Shown piece after piece: positions 1-8,424 of a DNA stretch of 64,000 nucleotides. Source of the DNA: a bacterium (GTDB lineage: Bacteria > Vulcanimicrobiota > Vulcanimicrobiia > Vulcanimicrobiales > Vulcanimicrobiaceae); NCBI GenBank assembly GCA_028869385.1, contig JAGWSR010000048.1, positions 1 to 64,000 on the forward strand, given 5' to 3'. The position numbers and the translations under genes are program-made. The notes under the pieces were generated by a model, which worked only from the letters and a program-made list of their open reading frames with translations, did not search any database and was not told the origin of the DNA. Position 1 is the stretch's first letter. Every line of letters starts with the position of its first letter.

Positions 1-122
1 AAAAAGCCGTGCGCGGTATGCTCCCGACCAATCGCATGCGCGACGTTCAACTCGGACGTCTCAAAGTGTACGCCGGAGCCGAACACCCGCACGACGCGCA
101 GAAGCCGCAATCGCTGTTCTAG
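1..122 (+). CDS. rplM: 50S ribosomal protein L13, C-terminal end (partial)
   Basis: Only the last 39 codons are in the window; the gene begins upstream. The reading frame that starts at base 3 gives the typical L13 tail, with GMLP near its start and [13 protein letters not shown] near its end, then TAG at 120-122. L13 binds 23S rRNA early in large-subunit assembly. The next gene is rpsI, whose ribosome binding site (GGAG at 122-125) overlaps this stop codon. This is the usual rplM-rpsI pair and anchors the left end as core chromosome. Confidence 0.95.
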   Translation, partial: KAVRGMLPTNRMRDVQLGRLKVYAGAEHPHDAQKPQSLF

Positions 123-130
123 GAGTAGCT

Positions 131-520
131 GTGGAAAATCAGATTCAAGCCACCGGACGTCGTAAGCGCGCGATCGCGCGCGTCAAGCTCGTGCTCGGGC
201 AAGGCGTCATCACGGTCAACAAGAAGCCGATCGAAGAGTACTTCCCGCGCCCGCAGCTGCAGCAGATCGTGCGCCAGCCCTTCGAGGCGACGCAGAGCAG
301 CGGCCGCTTCGACGTGATCGTCAAAGCCGAAGGCGGCGGCGTCACGGGTCAGGCCGGTGCGGTGCGTCACGGTATCGCGCGCGCGCTCGTCGAGATGGAC
401 GGCTCGCTGAAGGAGACGCTGCGCAAGCACGGCTTCCTCACCCGCGACCCGCGTGAGAAAGAGTCGAAGAAGTACGGTCGCAAGCGCGCCCGCAAACGCT
501 TCCAGTTCTCCAAGCGCTAG
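131..520 (+). CDS. rpsI: 30S ribosomal protein S9
   Basis: This 129-residue protein has the normal S9 length. It carries the N-terminal [11 protein letters not shown] motif, the central [17 protein letters not shown] region and the basic C-terminal tail ending in KR, which reaches the P-site tRNA. The start is GTG at 131, supported by a GGAG ribosome binding site at 122-125. It is co-transcribed with rplM, 8 bases upstream. Confidence 0.97.
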   Translation: MENQIQATGRRKRAIARVKLVLGQGVITVNKKPIEEYFPRPQLQQIVRQPFEATQSSGRFDVIVKAEGGGVTGQAGAVRHGIARALVEMDGSLKETLRKHGFLTRDPREKESKKYGRKRARKRFQFSKR

Positions 521-534
521 TTCGCAATCGCTCG

Positions 535-1545
535 ATGCGATTTCAACCGGCCGTGATTCGCGCACTCGCGATCGCGGCCGGTTTATTTTTGCTCGTCTGG
601 CAGCCGAACGCGGCGTGGATCGAGCGTGCCTATGCGAACGGCGCCTATCCCGTATGGGAGCACGTCGCGGTCGCGCTCGACGCGATCGCGCCGTGGTCGC
701 TCGGCGACGTCGCCGTGCTCGCGGGCGTCGTGCTCGTTGCGTGGCGCTTGCGCCGCCGCGATTGGCTCGGCGCGCTCGCGATCCTCGGCTGCTACGCGGC
801 GTGGTTCCAAGTGAGCTGGGGCTGGAACTACGATCGCGCGCCGATCGAAGCGCGCGTGCGCTACGACGCGACGCGGGTGAACAGCGCGGCAATCGAGAGG
901 CTGCGCGCGCACGCGATCGCCGAAATGAATCGTCTCGCTCCGCTCGCGCACGCCCGGGAGCGCTTCGATCTGACGACGCTCGCGGATGCCTGGCGGCCGG
1001 TCGTTCGGGCGGGCGGCGACGCGTGGACGCCGAGCGTCACCGGCCCGAAGCCGACGCTCGCCGATCCGTTCATGGCGGCGACCGGGACGAGCGGGTACAT
1101 CAATCCCCTCACGCTCAACGTCCACCTCGCGAGCGATCTGCTCTGGTTCGAGCGTCCGTTCTCGCTCGCGCACGAGTGGAGTCACGATGCCGCCTACGCG
1201 CGCGAAGACGAGGCGAATTATCTCGCGATCCTCGCCTGCACGCGTTCGCGAGATCCGGTGCTGCAGTACTCCGGTTGGCTCGAACTCTTTCTCTATCTCC
1301 CCGCGCTCCCGCACTATGCACGCTCGACGTTCGTGCCGCTCGTGTGGAGCGACTTCGACGCGCTGCGCGCGCGCAACGCATCCCGCGTGAACGCTCGGCT
1401 CGCGCGCCTTTCGTGGCACACGTATAACGCGTACCTCAAGAGCAAGCGCATCCCAAACGGCGTCGAGAACTACGACGAAGTGACGCGCCTCTACCTCGGC
1501 ATTCCGCGCGACGCCGACGGGCTTCCCCAACCGCTCGCGCCCTAG
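535..1545 (+). CDS. DUF3810-family membrane-anchored zinc peptidase-like protein
   Basis: The 336-residue protein begins with two hydrophobic segments (about residues 8-24 and 58-70, with another near 80-92), followed by an extracytoplasmic domain. That domain carries HEWSH at about residues 217-221, a HExxH-type zinc site, followed by AREDEAN. This combination is typical of DUF3810, a family of predicted membrane metallopeptidases without a settled substrate. It lies 14 bases after rpsI and may read through from that operon. The family call is from the motif; the proteolytic role is inferred. Confidence 0.75.
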   Translation: MRFQPAVIRALAIAAGLFLLVWQPNAAWIERAYANGAYPVWEHVAVALDAIAPWSLGDVAVLAGVVLVAWRLRRRDWLGALAILGCYAAWFQVSWGWNYDRAPIEARVRYDATRVNSAAIERLRAHAIAEMNRLAPLAHARERFDLTTLADAWRPVVRAGGDAWTPSVTGPKPTLADPFMAATGTSGYINPLTLNVHLASDLLWFERPFSLAHEWSHDAAYAREDEANYLAILACTRSRDPVLQYSGWLELFLYLPALPHYARSTFVPLVWSDFDALRARNASRVNARLARLSWHTYNAYLKSKRIPNGVENYDEVTRLYLGIPRDADGLPQPLAP

Positions 1546-1612
1546 CCTTTCGTTTACACCACGTTCATCTCGTCGTCGCGTGGCGGAAACGCGCGCCGAC
1601 TACGCTGAGCCC

Positions 1613-1825
1613 ATGTTCGACGTAGCCGACTCCCTCCAACCAGCGCTCGCACGCGCGGCCCAGAGCCTCGCGCGCGCGCAAAAAACCGTCGCGCGAGCGA
1701 ACGCCGGAGCCGGAAGCGGCGCCGACGGCGCGATGGCGGCGACCGCGCGCGCGGCGCTCTTTCAAGAGGCGCTGATGAACGCGGTGCACGCGCGCCTAAA
1801 CGAACTCAAAGCGGCGAGTCGCTGA
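1613..1825 (+). CDS. Small protein in the flgB position of the flagellar cluster
   Basis: This 70-residue alanine-rich helical protein begins with MFDVADSLQP and ends with NAVHARLNELKAASR. An in-frame GTG at 1580 would add 11 residues, but ATG at 1613 fits better. It lies 11 bases before flgC, exactly where flgB normally is. The N-terminal helix could be a remnant of a rod protein, but I see no FlgB signature such as the N-x-A-N-x-x-TPGY loop. I therefore do not call it flgB. It may be a reduced rod protein or a separate small cluster protein. Confidence 0.55.
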   Translation: MFDVADSLQPALARAAQSLARAQKTVARANAGAGSGADGAMAATARAALFQEALMNAVHARLNELKAASR

Positions 1826-1836
1826 GGGACCGCGCG

Positions 1837-2175
1837 ATGATGGACGGGCTCGCACTCTTGCGCACCGCCGCCGACGGCATGGACGCGCAGCGCGCTGCTC
1901 TCGACGTGGAGGCGCGCAACGTCGCCGCCGCCGAGGCCGCGGGACCGAACGGCGCCTACGCACGCCTCGTGCCGGAGTTCGCGCTGCGCGACGACGGCGA
2001 GGGCACGCGCGTGCTCTTCGCCGGGACGCGGAGCGAACGCGGCGTGAACGTGGATATCCTCACCGAGATGCTCGCCGTGATGAACGCGTCCCGCGCGTAC
2101 GAGTCGAACGCCTCGCTCTTCGACGTAGGCAAGACGCTCGCAGAGAAGACGATCGAGATGGGCCGGCTCTCGTGA
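1837..2175 (+). CDS. flgC: FlgC-like proximal rod protein (shortened)
   Basis: FlgC forms part of the proximal rod that crosses the periplasm and is exported by the flagellar type III system. The C-terminal helix is clear: VDILTEMLAVMNASRAYESN followed by a K-T-L-A-E-K-T heptad-like run. The N-terminal helix (LDVEARNVAAAEA) keeps only a weak form of the rod consensus ANVNTPGY. At 112 residues it is shorter than usual (about 135-150), so the D1 loop region is reduced. Its stop overlaps the fliE start by 4 bases. Confidence 0.8.
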   Translation: MMDGLALLRTAADGMDAQRAALDVEARNVAAAEAAGPNGAYARLVPEFALRDDGEGTRVLFAGTRSERGVNVDILTEMLAVMNASRAYESNASLFDVGKTLAEKTIEMGRLS

Positions 2176-2450
2176 AGGTCGAGTTGCTCGCGCCCGACGC
2201 GGCGCCCGCGCTCGACCGAACGCGGCCGAGCGATCCATCCGATGCGGCGAGCTTCGCGCGAGCGCTCGATGCGCTGGGCGCGATCTTCGATGGTGCGAAT
2301 CGCGCCGAGGATGCGTTCGCCGCCGGAGCCGGTTCGCTCCAAGAAGCGATCTACGAACGCGCGCGGGCCGACGTGGCGCTCTCGATCGCAAGTGCCGCCG
2401 CGCAGCGCGGTGCGCAAGCGCTGCAGTCGATCCTGAACATGCAGATCTGA
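2172..2450 (+). CDS. fliE: Flagellar hook-basal body adaptor FliE
   Basis: The 92-residue protein matches the FliE pattern: SFARALDAL, then ERARADVALSIASAAAQR, then LQSILNMQI at the end. FliE joins the FliF ring to the rod and is the first exported substrate of the basal body. The GTG start at 2172 overlaps the flgC stop, and the TGA shares its last base with the fliF ATG, so translation of the three genes is probably coupled. Confidence 0.93.
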   Translation: MKVELLAPDAAPALDRTRPSDPSDAASFARALDALGAIFDGANRAEDAFAAGAGSLQEAIYERARADVALSIASAAAQRGAQALQSILNMQI

Positions 2451-3922
2451 TGCCGTCGCTCGCACCGTTCCTCGCCCGCTTCGCCGCGACCTCACCGACG
2501 CTGCGCATCGCCGCGTTCGCTCTGCTGCTCGCCCTCGTGCTCGGCGCGCTCGTCGTCGGCGTGGCGACCCACGCGCCGCGCGGCGAGCTCTTCGCCACGC
2601 CGCTGCGCCCCGATCAGGTGAGCGAAGTCGAGGACGCGCTCGCCGCATGGAGCGTGCCGTTCGTGCCGACCAGCGACAATGTCGTCGTGGATACCTCGCG
2701 TCGCAGTGCGCTCTTGCTGCGCCTCTCGCTCGCGGGCATCCCGCACGCGCACGTGGCGACCACGAGCGAAACGCTCTCGACCGTCGGCGTGCTAACGCCG
2801 CAGAGCGTGATCGACGCCCAAGCGCGCAGCGGACTCGCGGGCGATATCGAGCTCGGTCTGCGCAGCATCGCCGGAATCCAAGACGCGCGCGTCATCGTCG
2901 CCCCCGCGCAAGGCGCGGAATTCGCCGACGAGCGAGCGCACGATGCGACCGCGAGCGTGCGCCTGCACCTGCGGCCCGGCGCGCGCCTCTCGCCCGCGCA
3001 GGTTGCCGGCGTTCGCGCGTTCGTCGCCGCGAGCGTGCCGCAGCTCGATGCGCGGCGCGTGACGATCCTCGACGACGACGGCGTCGCGCTCGACGACGCG
3101 CCCGACGGGGCGCCCGACGCGGATGCGTTGCAGCGCTCGCTGCAGTCGGCGCTCGATACGGCGCTCGGAGCCGGCGCATCGGTCGTTCGCGTGAGCGAGG
3201 AGCGCACGCACGCGACGAGCGAGCGCCGCGACACGTTGCGCACCCCCGCGGGAACGGTCGCGATCTCGCACGTCTTGGATGCGGAATCGCTCGACGACGG
3301 CGCGCGACATTATCGTAAGGAGAGCGATCGCGACGAGCGCGGCAGCGAAACGCGCGTGACCGTCACGCGCGACGAGCCGGGAGCCTTGATGCGCCTCTCG
3401 ACCGCCGTCTTCGTGGATGCGGCGCGCAATCTCGATCTGGCCCGCGTGCGCGAACTCGCCGCGGCGAGCGTCGGTTACGACGCACGACGCGGAGACACGC
3501 TGACGGTAGCCGCCGTCGATTTCGGTCGCGCCGTTCCCGCGCGCCGCGATGCGTGGAGCCTCGTGTTTGCTGCGGTCGCGTCGCTCGTGCCGACGCTGGC
3601 GTTGCTCGTCGCCGTGCTCGCGATCGTCAAAGCGAGCGCACCCGGACTCGGCACGCTCGCGCGCACCTTGCTCGAGCGCGCCGCGATCGAACGCACGACG
3701 CGCACCGTTGCCGGTTACGCGCCGGCACACGTGCGCGGAGCGCTCGCGCACGAACCGCCGCATGCCGCCGCCGCGATCATCAGCGCCCTGCCCACCGCGA
3801 CCGCTGCCGCCGTGCTCGAACTCTATCCGCAGCACGAGCGCGAGGCGATCGTCAAACGCATGCAGAGCGCCCGCGCCCGCATCGTTCCCGAGCCGCATGA
3901 AATCTTCGACGCGCATGGATGA
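2450..3922 (+). CDS. fliF: MS-ring protein FliF with a FliG-like C-terminal tail
   Basis: This 490-residue protein has a first transmembrane helix at about 17-40, the paired ring-building YscJ/FliF domains in the periplasm, and a second helix at about 370-394. FliF builds the MS ring around the export gate. The cytoplasmic tail is unusual. Residues about 434-475 carry HEPPHAAAAIISALP and LYPQHEREAIVKRM, which resemble the middle domain of FliG (HPQ-x-A-x-IL, then L-P-x-x-x-R-x-x-x-x-R-M). No independent fliG follows; the next gene, fliH, overlaps by 8 bases. The FliF call is firm. The FliG-like reading is from motif resemblance only. Confidence 0.9.
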   Translation: MPSLAPFLARFAATSPTLRIAAFALLLALVLGALVVGVATHAPRGELFATPLRPDQVSEVEDALAAWSVPFVPTSDNVVVDTSRRSALLLRLSLAGIPHAHVATTSETLSTVGVLTPQSVIDAQARSGLAGDIELGLRSIAGIQDARVIVAPAQGAEFADERAHDATASVRLHLRPGARLSPAQVAGVRAFVAASVPQLDARRVTILDDDGVALDDAPDGAPDADALQRSLQSALDTALGAGASVVRVSEERTHATSERRDTLRTPAGTVAISHVLDAESLDDGARHYRKESDRDERGSETRVTVTRDEPGALMRLSTAVFVDAARNLDLARVRELAAASVGYDARRGDTLTVAAVDFGRAVPARRDAWSLVFAAVASLVPTLALLVAVLAIVKASAPGLGTLARTLLERAAIERTTRTVAGYAPAHVRGALAHEPPHAAAAIISALPTATAAAVLELYPQHEREAIVKRMQSARARIVPEPHEIFDAHG

Positions 3923-4409
3923 ACGATTCGTACCGCTGCGCGAGTGGTTGCGTCCGGCGGATCGAGCGTCGCGCGACGAACTCCGAGAGCGCGAACCGGA
4001 GCCCGCGTCGTGCCCGGCCGAGGATACGTTTCCCGAAGAAGACGAGCGCGACGACGCGCTCGCCGAGGTTCGCCGCTTTCGGGCCGCGCTCGCCGACGCA
4101 CTCGACGCGGTCCTCGCGGATCTGCTCGCCGCGATCGCGCGCGACGTGCTCGCGCGCGAACTCGCACTCGCGCCGGCCGATCTTGCGGCGATTGCGGCCC
4201 GCGCGCGCGAACGCTGCGCGGGCGATGATCCGCTTGCGCTACGCGTGCATCCGGATGCGTGCGCCGCGCTCGCGAACGCGGAGATGCGCGTGGTTCCCGA
4301 TGAACGCGTGGGGCGCGACGACGTGGTGCTGCACGTGCGCTGTGGAACGATCGATGCAACGCTCGAGGCGCGGCTGGACCGCGTGCTCGCGCGGTTCGGG
4401 GCGGCATGA
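3915..4409 (+). CDS. fliH: FliH-like stator of the export ATPase
   Basis: This 164-residue protein lies between fliF and fliI, where fliH is expected. Its N-terminal third is charged and probably unstructured. It is followed by a long amphipathic helix and a small C-terminal alpha/beta domain with LRVHPDACAAL and a final LEARLDRVLARF helix, typical of FliH/YscL. FliH holds the ATPase FliI and links it to the FliN ring. I chose ATG 3915, which overlaps the end of fliF by 8 bases; the frame stays open further upstream, but that part overlaps fliF coding sequence. Confidence 0.85.
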   Translation: MDERFVPLREWLRPADRASRDELREREPEPASCPAEDTFPEEDERDDALAEVRRFRAALADALDAVLADLLAAIARDVLARELALAPADLAAIAARARERCAGDDPLALRVHPDACAALANAEMRVVPDERVGRDDVVLHVRCGTIDATLEARLDRVLARFGAA

Positions 4410-5659
4410 TCGCGCGCGGATGCGTGCGGGCGGTTCGCGGTGCGCTCGTCGAGATCGAGATTCCGGCGCTCGCAATCGGCTGCGGCGTGCGGATCGAGAC
4501 GCGCTCCGGCCACGTGATCGGCGAGATCGCCGCCTTCGAACGGGGGCGCGCGCTCGTTGCGCCGCACGCTGGTACGGACGGCATCGCGAGCGGGGATGCG
4601 GTGCGCGAGGATCTCCGCGCGATGCACGCATCACTTGGGATGGCGGCGCTCGGACGCGCGTTCGGCGCGAACTGCGCCGCGCTCGACGGCGGACCGCGCT
4701 TGCGCGGCCCGATGCGCGCGCTCGGGGTGGCGGCGCCGCCGCCCGATGCGCGCGCGCCGATCACCGAGCCGTTTTGGAGCGGCGTCAAAGCGATCGACGC
4801 GCTTGCGACGCTCGGGCGCGGTGCGCGCATCGGTATCTTCGGCGTGCCTGGCGCGGGAAAGAGCACGCTCGTGGAGAGCATCGTCGCCGGCGCACGCGCC
4901 GACGCGGTGGTCGTCGGGCTCGTCGGCGAGCGTGGTCGCGAGGCGCACGAGTGGATCGAGCGGCTCGATCGGCGTTGTACGCTCGTGTGTGCGACGAGCG
5001 ACCGGGCGCCGAGCGAGCGGGTACGGGCCGCGGCGCTCGCGCTCGCCCAGGCCCGCGCGCTCGCCGCGCGCGGGCTGCACGTGCTGCTCGTGCTCGACAG
5101 TCTCGCGCGCTACGCCGCGGCGCTGCGCGAGATCGCGCTCGCGGCCGGGGAGAGCGTGGGACGCGGCGGCTACCCGGCGAGCGTCTTCGCCGCGCTCGCA
5201 CGGACGCTCGAGGGCGCGGGCGCCTTCACCCACGGCTCCGTCACCCTCGTCGCGACCGTTTTGAGCGACGGCGACGAGCGCGATCCGATCTCGGATGCGG
5301 CGCGCTCGCTGCTCGACGGTCACCTGGAGCTCTCGGCGAGCCTCGCGCATGCCGGGCGCTTTCCGGCGATCGACCCGCTCGCGAGCGTGAGCCGCACGAT
5401 GGCGCGCGTGGTGACGGCGAAGCACGGCGCCGCCGCGCGTCTGGCACGCCAAGCGCTCGCGGCGCTCGCCCGTGTCGCCGATGCTCGCGCGGTCGGCATC
5501 GAACCGCGCGATGAGGGAACCTGCCGCGCCCTCGCCGCCGAGGCGGCCCTCGAAGCGCTCCTGCGCCAGGGCTCGGCGAGCGTCGCGCCCGCGCGGACCC
5601 TAGCGATGCTCGATGAAATCGCCGATATTCTGGGAGAAGCCGATGGATATTTCGACTGA
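4406..5659 (+). CDS. fliI: Flagellar-type export ATPase FliI
   Basis: The 417-residue protein is an F1-beta-like ATPase that unfolds and releases substrates at the export gate. Walker A is GVPGAGKST at residues 146-154 and Walker B is VLLVLDS ending near Asp231. The N-terminal beta-barrel region and the SVFAALARTLE and SLLDGHLELS segments fit FliI/SctN. Its start overlaps fliH by 4 bases and its end overlaps the transglycosylase gene by 17. No fliJ gene follows, although fliJ is commonly next. Confidence 0.93.
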   Translation: MIARGCVRAVRGALVEIEIPALAIGCGVRIETRSGHVIGEIAAFERGRALVAPHAGTDGIASGDAVREDLRAMHASLGMAALGRAFGANCAALDGGPRLRGPMRALGVAAPPPDARAPITEPFWSGVKAIDALATLGRGARIGIFGVPGAGKSTLVESIVAGARADAVVVGLVGERGREAHEWIERLDRRCTLVCATSDRAPSERVRAAALALAQARALAARGLHVLLVLDSLARYAAALREIALAAGESVGRGGYPASVFAALARTLEGAGAFTHGSVTLVATVLSDGDERDPISDAARSLLDGHLELSASLAHAGRFPAIDPLASVSRTMARVVTAKHGAAARLARQALAALARVADARAVGIEPRDEGTCRALAAEAALEALLRQGSASVAPARTLAMLDEIADILGEADGYFD

Positions 5660-6242
5660 CCTCGCCGCCGTCGCCGCCCGCATCTCGGAGATCACCGGGG
5701 CTCCCCCGGCGTTGCCCGGGTTGCCGCCGTCCTCGAGCGAGCAGAGCCCGTCGTTCGCCGCCATGGTGCAGGCCGAGATGGCCGCGCAGAACGCCGCCCC
5801 GCCCGACGCCTCGAACCCGGTCGCGCAGGCGCCGGCGATGGTGCCCCCGGCGCAGATCGATCGACTCGTGCAGGCCAACGCCGCGCAGCAAAGCGTGGAC
5901 CCCGCGCTCATCAAAGCCATCATCGCGAACGAGTCGGGCTTCAACGCGAATGCCACCTCGCAGGTCGGCGCGCAGGGGCTCATGCAGCTGATGCCGGGCA
6001 CGGCCTCGGGACTCGGTGTCACAAATGCCTACGATCCCGCGCAGAACGTCTGGGGTGGTACCAAATACATCAAGGGGTTGCTCGAGCGTTTCAATGGGGA
6101 TGTCCGACTCGCCGTCGCCGCCTACAATGCGGGACCGGGTGCCGTCGAGAAGTACGGCGGTGTACCGCCCTATGCCGAGACGCAAAATTACGTTCAGAAC
6201 GTTCTCGCAAGCTATCAGAAGTATCGCGGCAACACGCCGTAG
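5643..6242 (+). CDS. Lytic transglycosylase (SLT domain) of the flagellar cluster
   Basis: This 199-residue protein has a proline- and alanine-rich linker (about 1-70) and then an SLT domain. The catalytic Glu is E97 in IIANESGF, followed by GAQGLMQLMPGTA and AAYNAGPGAVEKYGG, all standard family motifs. It cleaves peptidoglycan and probably opens the wall for the rod, the role of FlgJ or SLT proteins elsewhere. No signal peptide is visible, so export through the type III gate is plausible. ATG 5643 has a GGGAG site just upstream; an earlier in-frame ATG at 5613 lies within fliI. Confidence 0.9.
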   Translation: MDISTDLAAVAARISEITGAPPALPGLPPSSSEQSPSFAAMVQAEMAAQNAAPPDASNPVAQAPAMVPPAQIDRLVQANAAQQSVDPALIKAIIANESGFNANATSQVGAQGLMQLMPGTASGLGVTNAYDPAQNVWGGTKYIKGLLERFNGDVRLAVAAYNAGPGAVEKYGGVPPYAETQNYVQNVLASYQKYRGNTP

Positions 6243-7806
6243 TCTCGCGTGCGCGCTGCTCCTTGCGTGCAGCGCCGCGATGCCCGCGCCGAGCGCGACG
6301 GGCGCGCCGATTCCCTCACTCACCGCAATCCTGAACGCCCACGTCGCGGCGCTCGCGGCGATGCATCTGCACGAACCCGCGACCGAAGAGATCGTTGGTA
6401 CGCTGGTCAGCGGCAAACAGGTCGGCGAGTTTCACGCGTGGCGATCGGGCAACGAGCAGCGGCGCGACGAACAACTCGGCATCCGTTCGCAGCGAACGCT
6501 GCGCGTCGACGGCCGCCTCTTCGTGCAGAACGCGAGCGGCGAGACGCGCGAACTCACCGGACTGCTCGCACGCCGGCAGGCGACGCAGGATTTCATCGAC
6601 TCCGGTGCATTCGCGCACCATCCCGAAGACGTGCGCTTTCTCGAGCGCGCCACGCTTCCGGATGGCCGCGTCGTCTATCGTCTGCAGATCGCGCCGCCGC
6701 ACGGCGAGAGCTACGTGATCGGACTCGACGCCGCGACGTGGTTGATCGACGAGGAGTCGTTCATCGAGCACGACGCTCCGTTCACGCTCACGTTCAGCGA
6801 CTACCGCGTGATCGACGGAGACCTGATCCCGTTTCGCGAGGTTGACTCCAACGGCGATCATGCCTACGACGTCGTTTCTCACGTGGAGCGAGTGCTGATC
6901 GATACACCGATCGACCCGAGCATCTTCGCGGCGCTGCGTCCGATCGCTGTTTCGATCTCGGCGCCGGTCACCGTGCCGTTTCGCGAAGAGTATCATCTCA
7001 TCTTTACGACGGTGACGATCGCGGGCAAGCCATTCAACTTTCTCATCGATTCGGGCTCGCAGGGCGACGTCGTTTCACCGAGCGTCGCGGCGGCGCTCGG
7101 ACTCACGCCGCAAGGTTCGCTCGAGGTAACGGGTGCCGCGCGCGCCGCGAGCCGCGGGGTGGTGGAGCTGCCGGATATCTCGGTCGGCGGCGCGGCGATG
7201 CCCGCGCATCTCGCGACGGTGCTGGATCTGAGTTCGATCTTCGATGGGGCGACGCCGGTCGACGGCGTGCTCGGGTATCCGTTCTTTGCCGCCGCCGAAG
7301 TGCGCGTGGATCCGACGCAGCACACGCTCACGATCGCAAAGCCCGGAACCCTGGCGCTCGACGGCGAGAAGATCGCGGTGGATACGGATCGCGAATTGCC
7401 CGAAATCCACGCGAGCGTCAATCGCGTTCCCGGCCGGTTTGTCGTCGATACCGGCGACACGCAGGAACTGCTCGTCTATCGCAATTTCGTGGACGCGCAT
7501 CCCGGCGTGATCCAGACGTTGGGCAGCGCGCCCGCGACCAATCGCGGCGTCGGGGGCTCGACCGATTCGATCGCCGTGATCGTGGACTCGCTCCAGATCG
7601 GGTCGATCGGGCTCTTCAACCGCTACGCGAACGTGATCTTGCAGACGACCGGCGCATTTGCCGACCGCAGCGATTCGGGGAATATCGGTTACGGATCGCT
7701 GCGGAACTTCGTGATGACCTTCGATCTCGCCGACCGCGCGCTCTACTTGCAGCGAGCGCGCGATTTCGACGACGGCCGTTTTCGCAGCGTGTACGAGCCG
7801 CAGTAG
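6172..7806 (+). CDS. Secreted retropepsin-like aspartyl protease
   Basis: The 544-residue protein has a basic N-terminus and a hydrophobic stretch ending before the A-S-A-like sequence near residue 45, consistent with a signal peptide. The C-terminal half contains two aspartyl protease half-sites: IDSGS with Asp293 and VDTGD with Asp426, each followed by a hydrophobic strand. The N-terminal half, about 250 residues, resembles periplasmic beta-sheet carrier domains but I cannot name it. The start is uncertain: ATG 6172 overlaps the transglycosylase gene by 71 bases, and no good ATG lies closer to the hydrophobic segment. A direct link to the export system is not evident. Confidence 0.75.
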   Translation: MPRRKITFRTFSQAIRSIAATRRSLACALLLACSAAMPAPSATGAPIPSLTAILNAHVAALAAMHLHEPATEEIVGTLVSGKQVGEFHAWRSGNEQRRDEQLGIRSQRTLRVDGRLFVQNASGETRELTGLLARRQATQDFIDSGAFAHHPEDVRFLERATLPDGRVVYRLQIAPPHGESYVIGLDAATWLIDEESFIEHDAPFTLTFSDYRVIDGDLIPFREVDSNGDHAYDVVSHVERVLIDTPIDPSIFAALRPIAVSISAPVTVPFREEYHLIFTTVTIAGKPFNFLIDSGSQGDVVSPSVAAALGLTPQGSLEVTGAARAASRGVVELPDISVGGAAMPAHLATVLDLSSIFDGATPVDGVLGYPFFAAAEVRVDPTQHTLTIAKPGTLALDGEKIAVDTDRELPEIHASVNRVPGRFVVDTGDTQELLVYRNFVDAHPGVIQTLGSAPATNRGVGGSTDSIAVIVDSLQIGSIGLFNRYANVILQTTGAFADRSDSGNIGYGSLRNFVMTFDLADRALYLQRARDFDDGRFRSVYEPQ

Positions 7807-7872
7807 CGGCGATTCATCGCGCGGCAACATCGTCGCGATCTTTCGACCACGAACGCGAGCGATGATGCGTCC

Positions 7873-8424
7873 ATGATGACGCACCAACTCGGATTCAGCG
7901 TGCTCACGGCACCGCTCGCGGCGATCGACCGCCGTGCGCTCTCGCAGGCGTGGTACTCCGCGCTGCATCTGGCCCACGATACGTCGACTGCGCGGCGAAC
8001 GCGCGTGCAGGCTCCCGCGAGTTGCCCACCCCGTCGCCCGAGCGCGGAACCTCCGGCGCGGCGAACGTCGCGGCGCCAGGAAGCGATCGAGATGCGCCTT
8101 CGCGACCGCGCGCCCGATCGAGAACTCGGATGCGCGGAGCATCGTCCCGAGCGGCGCCTGCTTCGCTCGCCGCTCGCGCGCAAGATCGAGCGCGCGTTTC
8201 TGCACCCGGCGCAGCGCTGCGAGCGCGCCACGTTCACGCTCGACGGAACGGCCGCCCGCGTGCACGTGACGCTGCAGGGGAGCGGTACCGATGTGCGATT
8301 GGTTGCGATCTGCCCCGCCGCGGTGCGCGCGCGGGTTGCGCGGGCACTCGAGGAGGCGCGCTATGCGCTTGCCGTCCGCGGCGTCGCGTGCGTGCTCGAC
8401 GTACGTGAGGCATCATGCTCGTAG
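7873..8424 (+). CDS. Flagellar-cluster protein, possible FliK-like hook-length domain
   Basis: The 183-residue protein has a basic, proline-rich and probably disordered N-terminal two thirds and a compact C-terminal part (about 120-180). That part contains ARVHVTLQGSGTDVRLVAI and then a helix with VRARVARALEEARYAL. The alternation of short strands and one helix recalls the C-terminal domain of FliK (LG-x-V-x-V and L-R-x-x-L). It overlaps the next gene by 10 bases. The assignment rests on order and a loose pattern; it could be an unrelated cluster protein. Confidence 0.5.
   Translation: MMTHQLGFSVLTAPLAAIDRRALSQAWYSALHLAHDTSTARRTRVQAPASCPPRRPSAEPPARRTSRRQEAIEMRLRDRAPDRELGCAEHRPERRLLRSPLARKIERAFLHPAQRCERATFTLDGTAARVHVTLQGSGTDVRLVAICPAAVRARVARALEEARYALAVRGVACVLDVREASCS

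Noticed and set aside
1613-1825. Calling the small ORF flgB
   Set aside because: Only the position fits. The rod-protein loop motif and the C-terminal FlgB helix are not visible.
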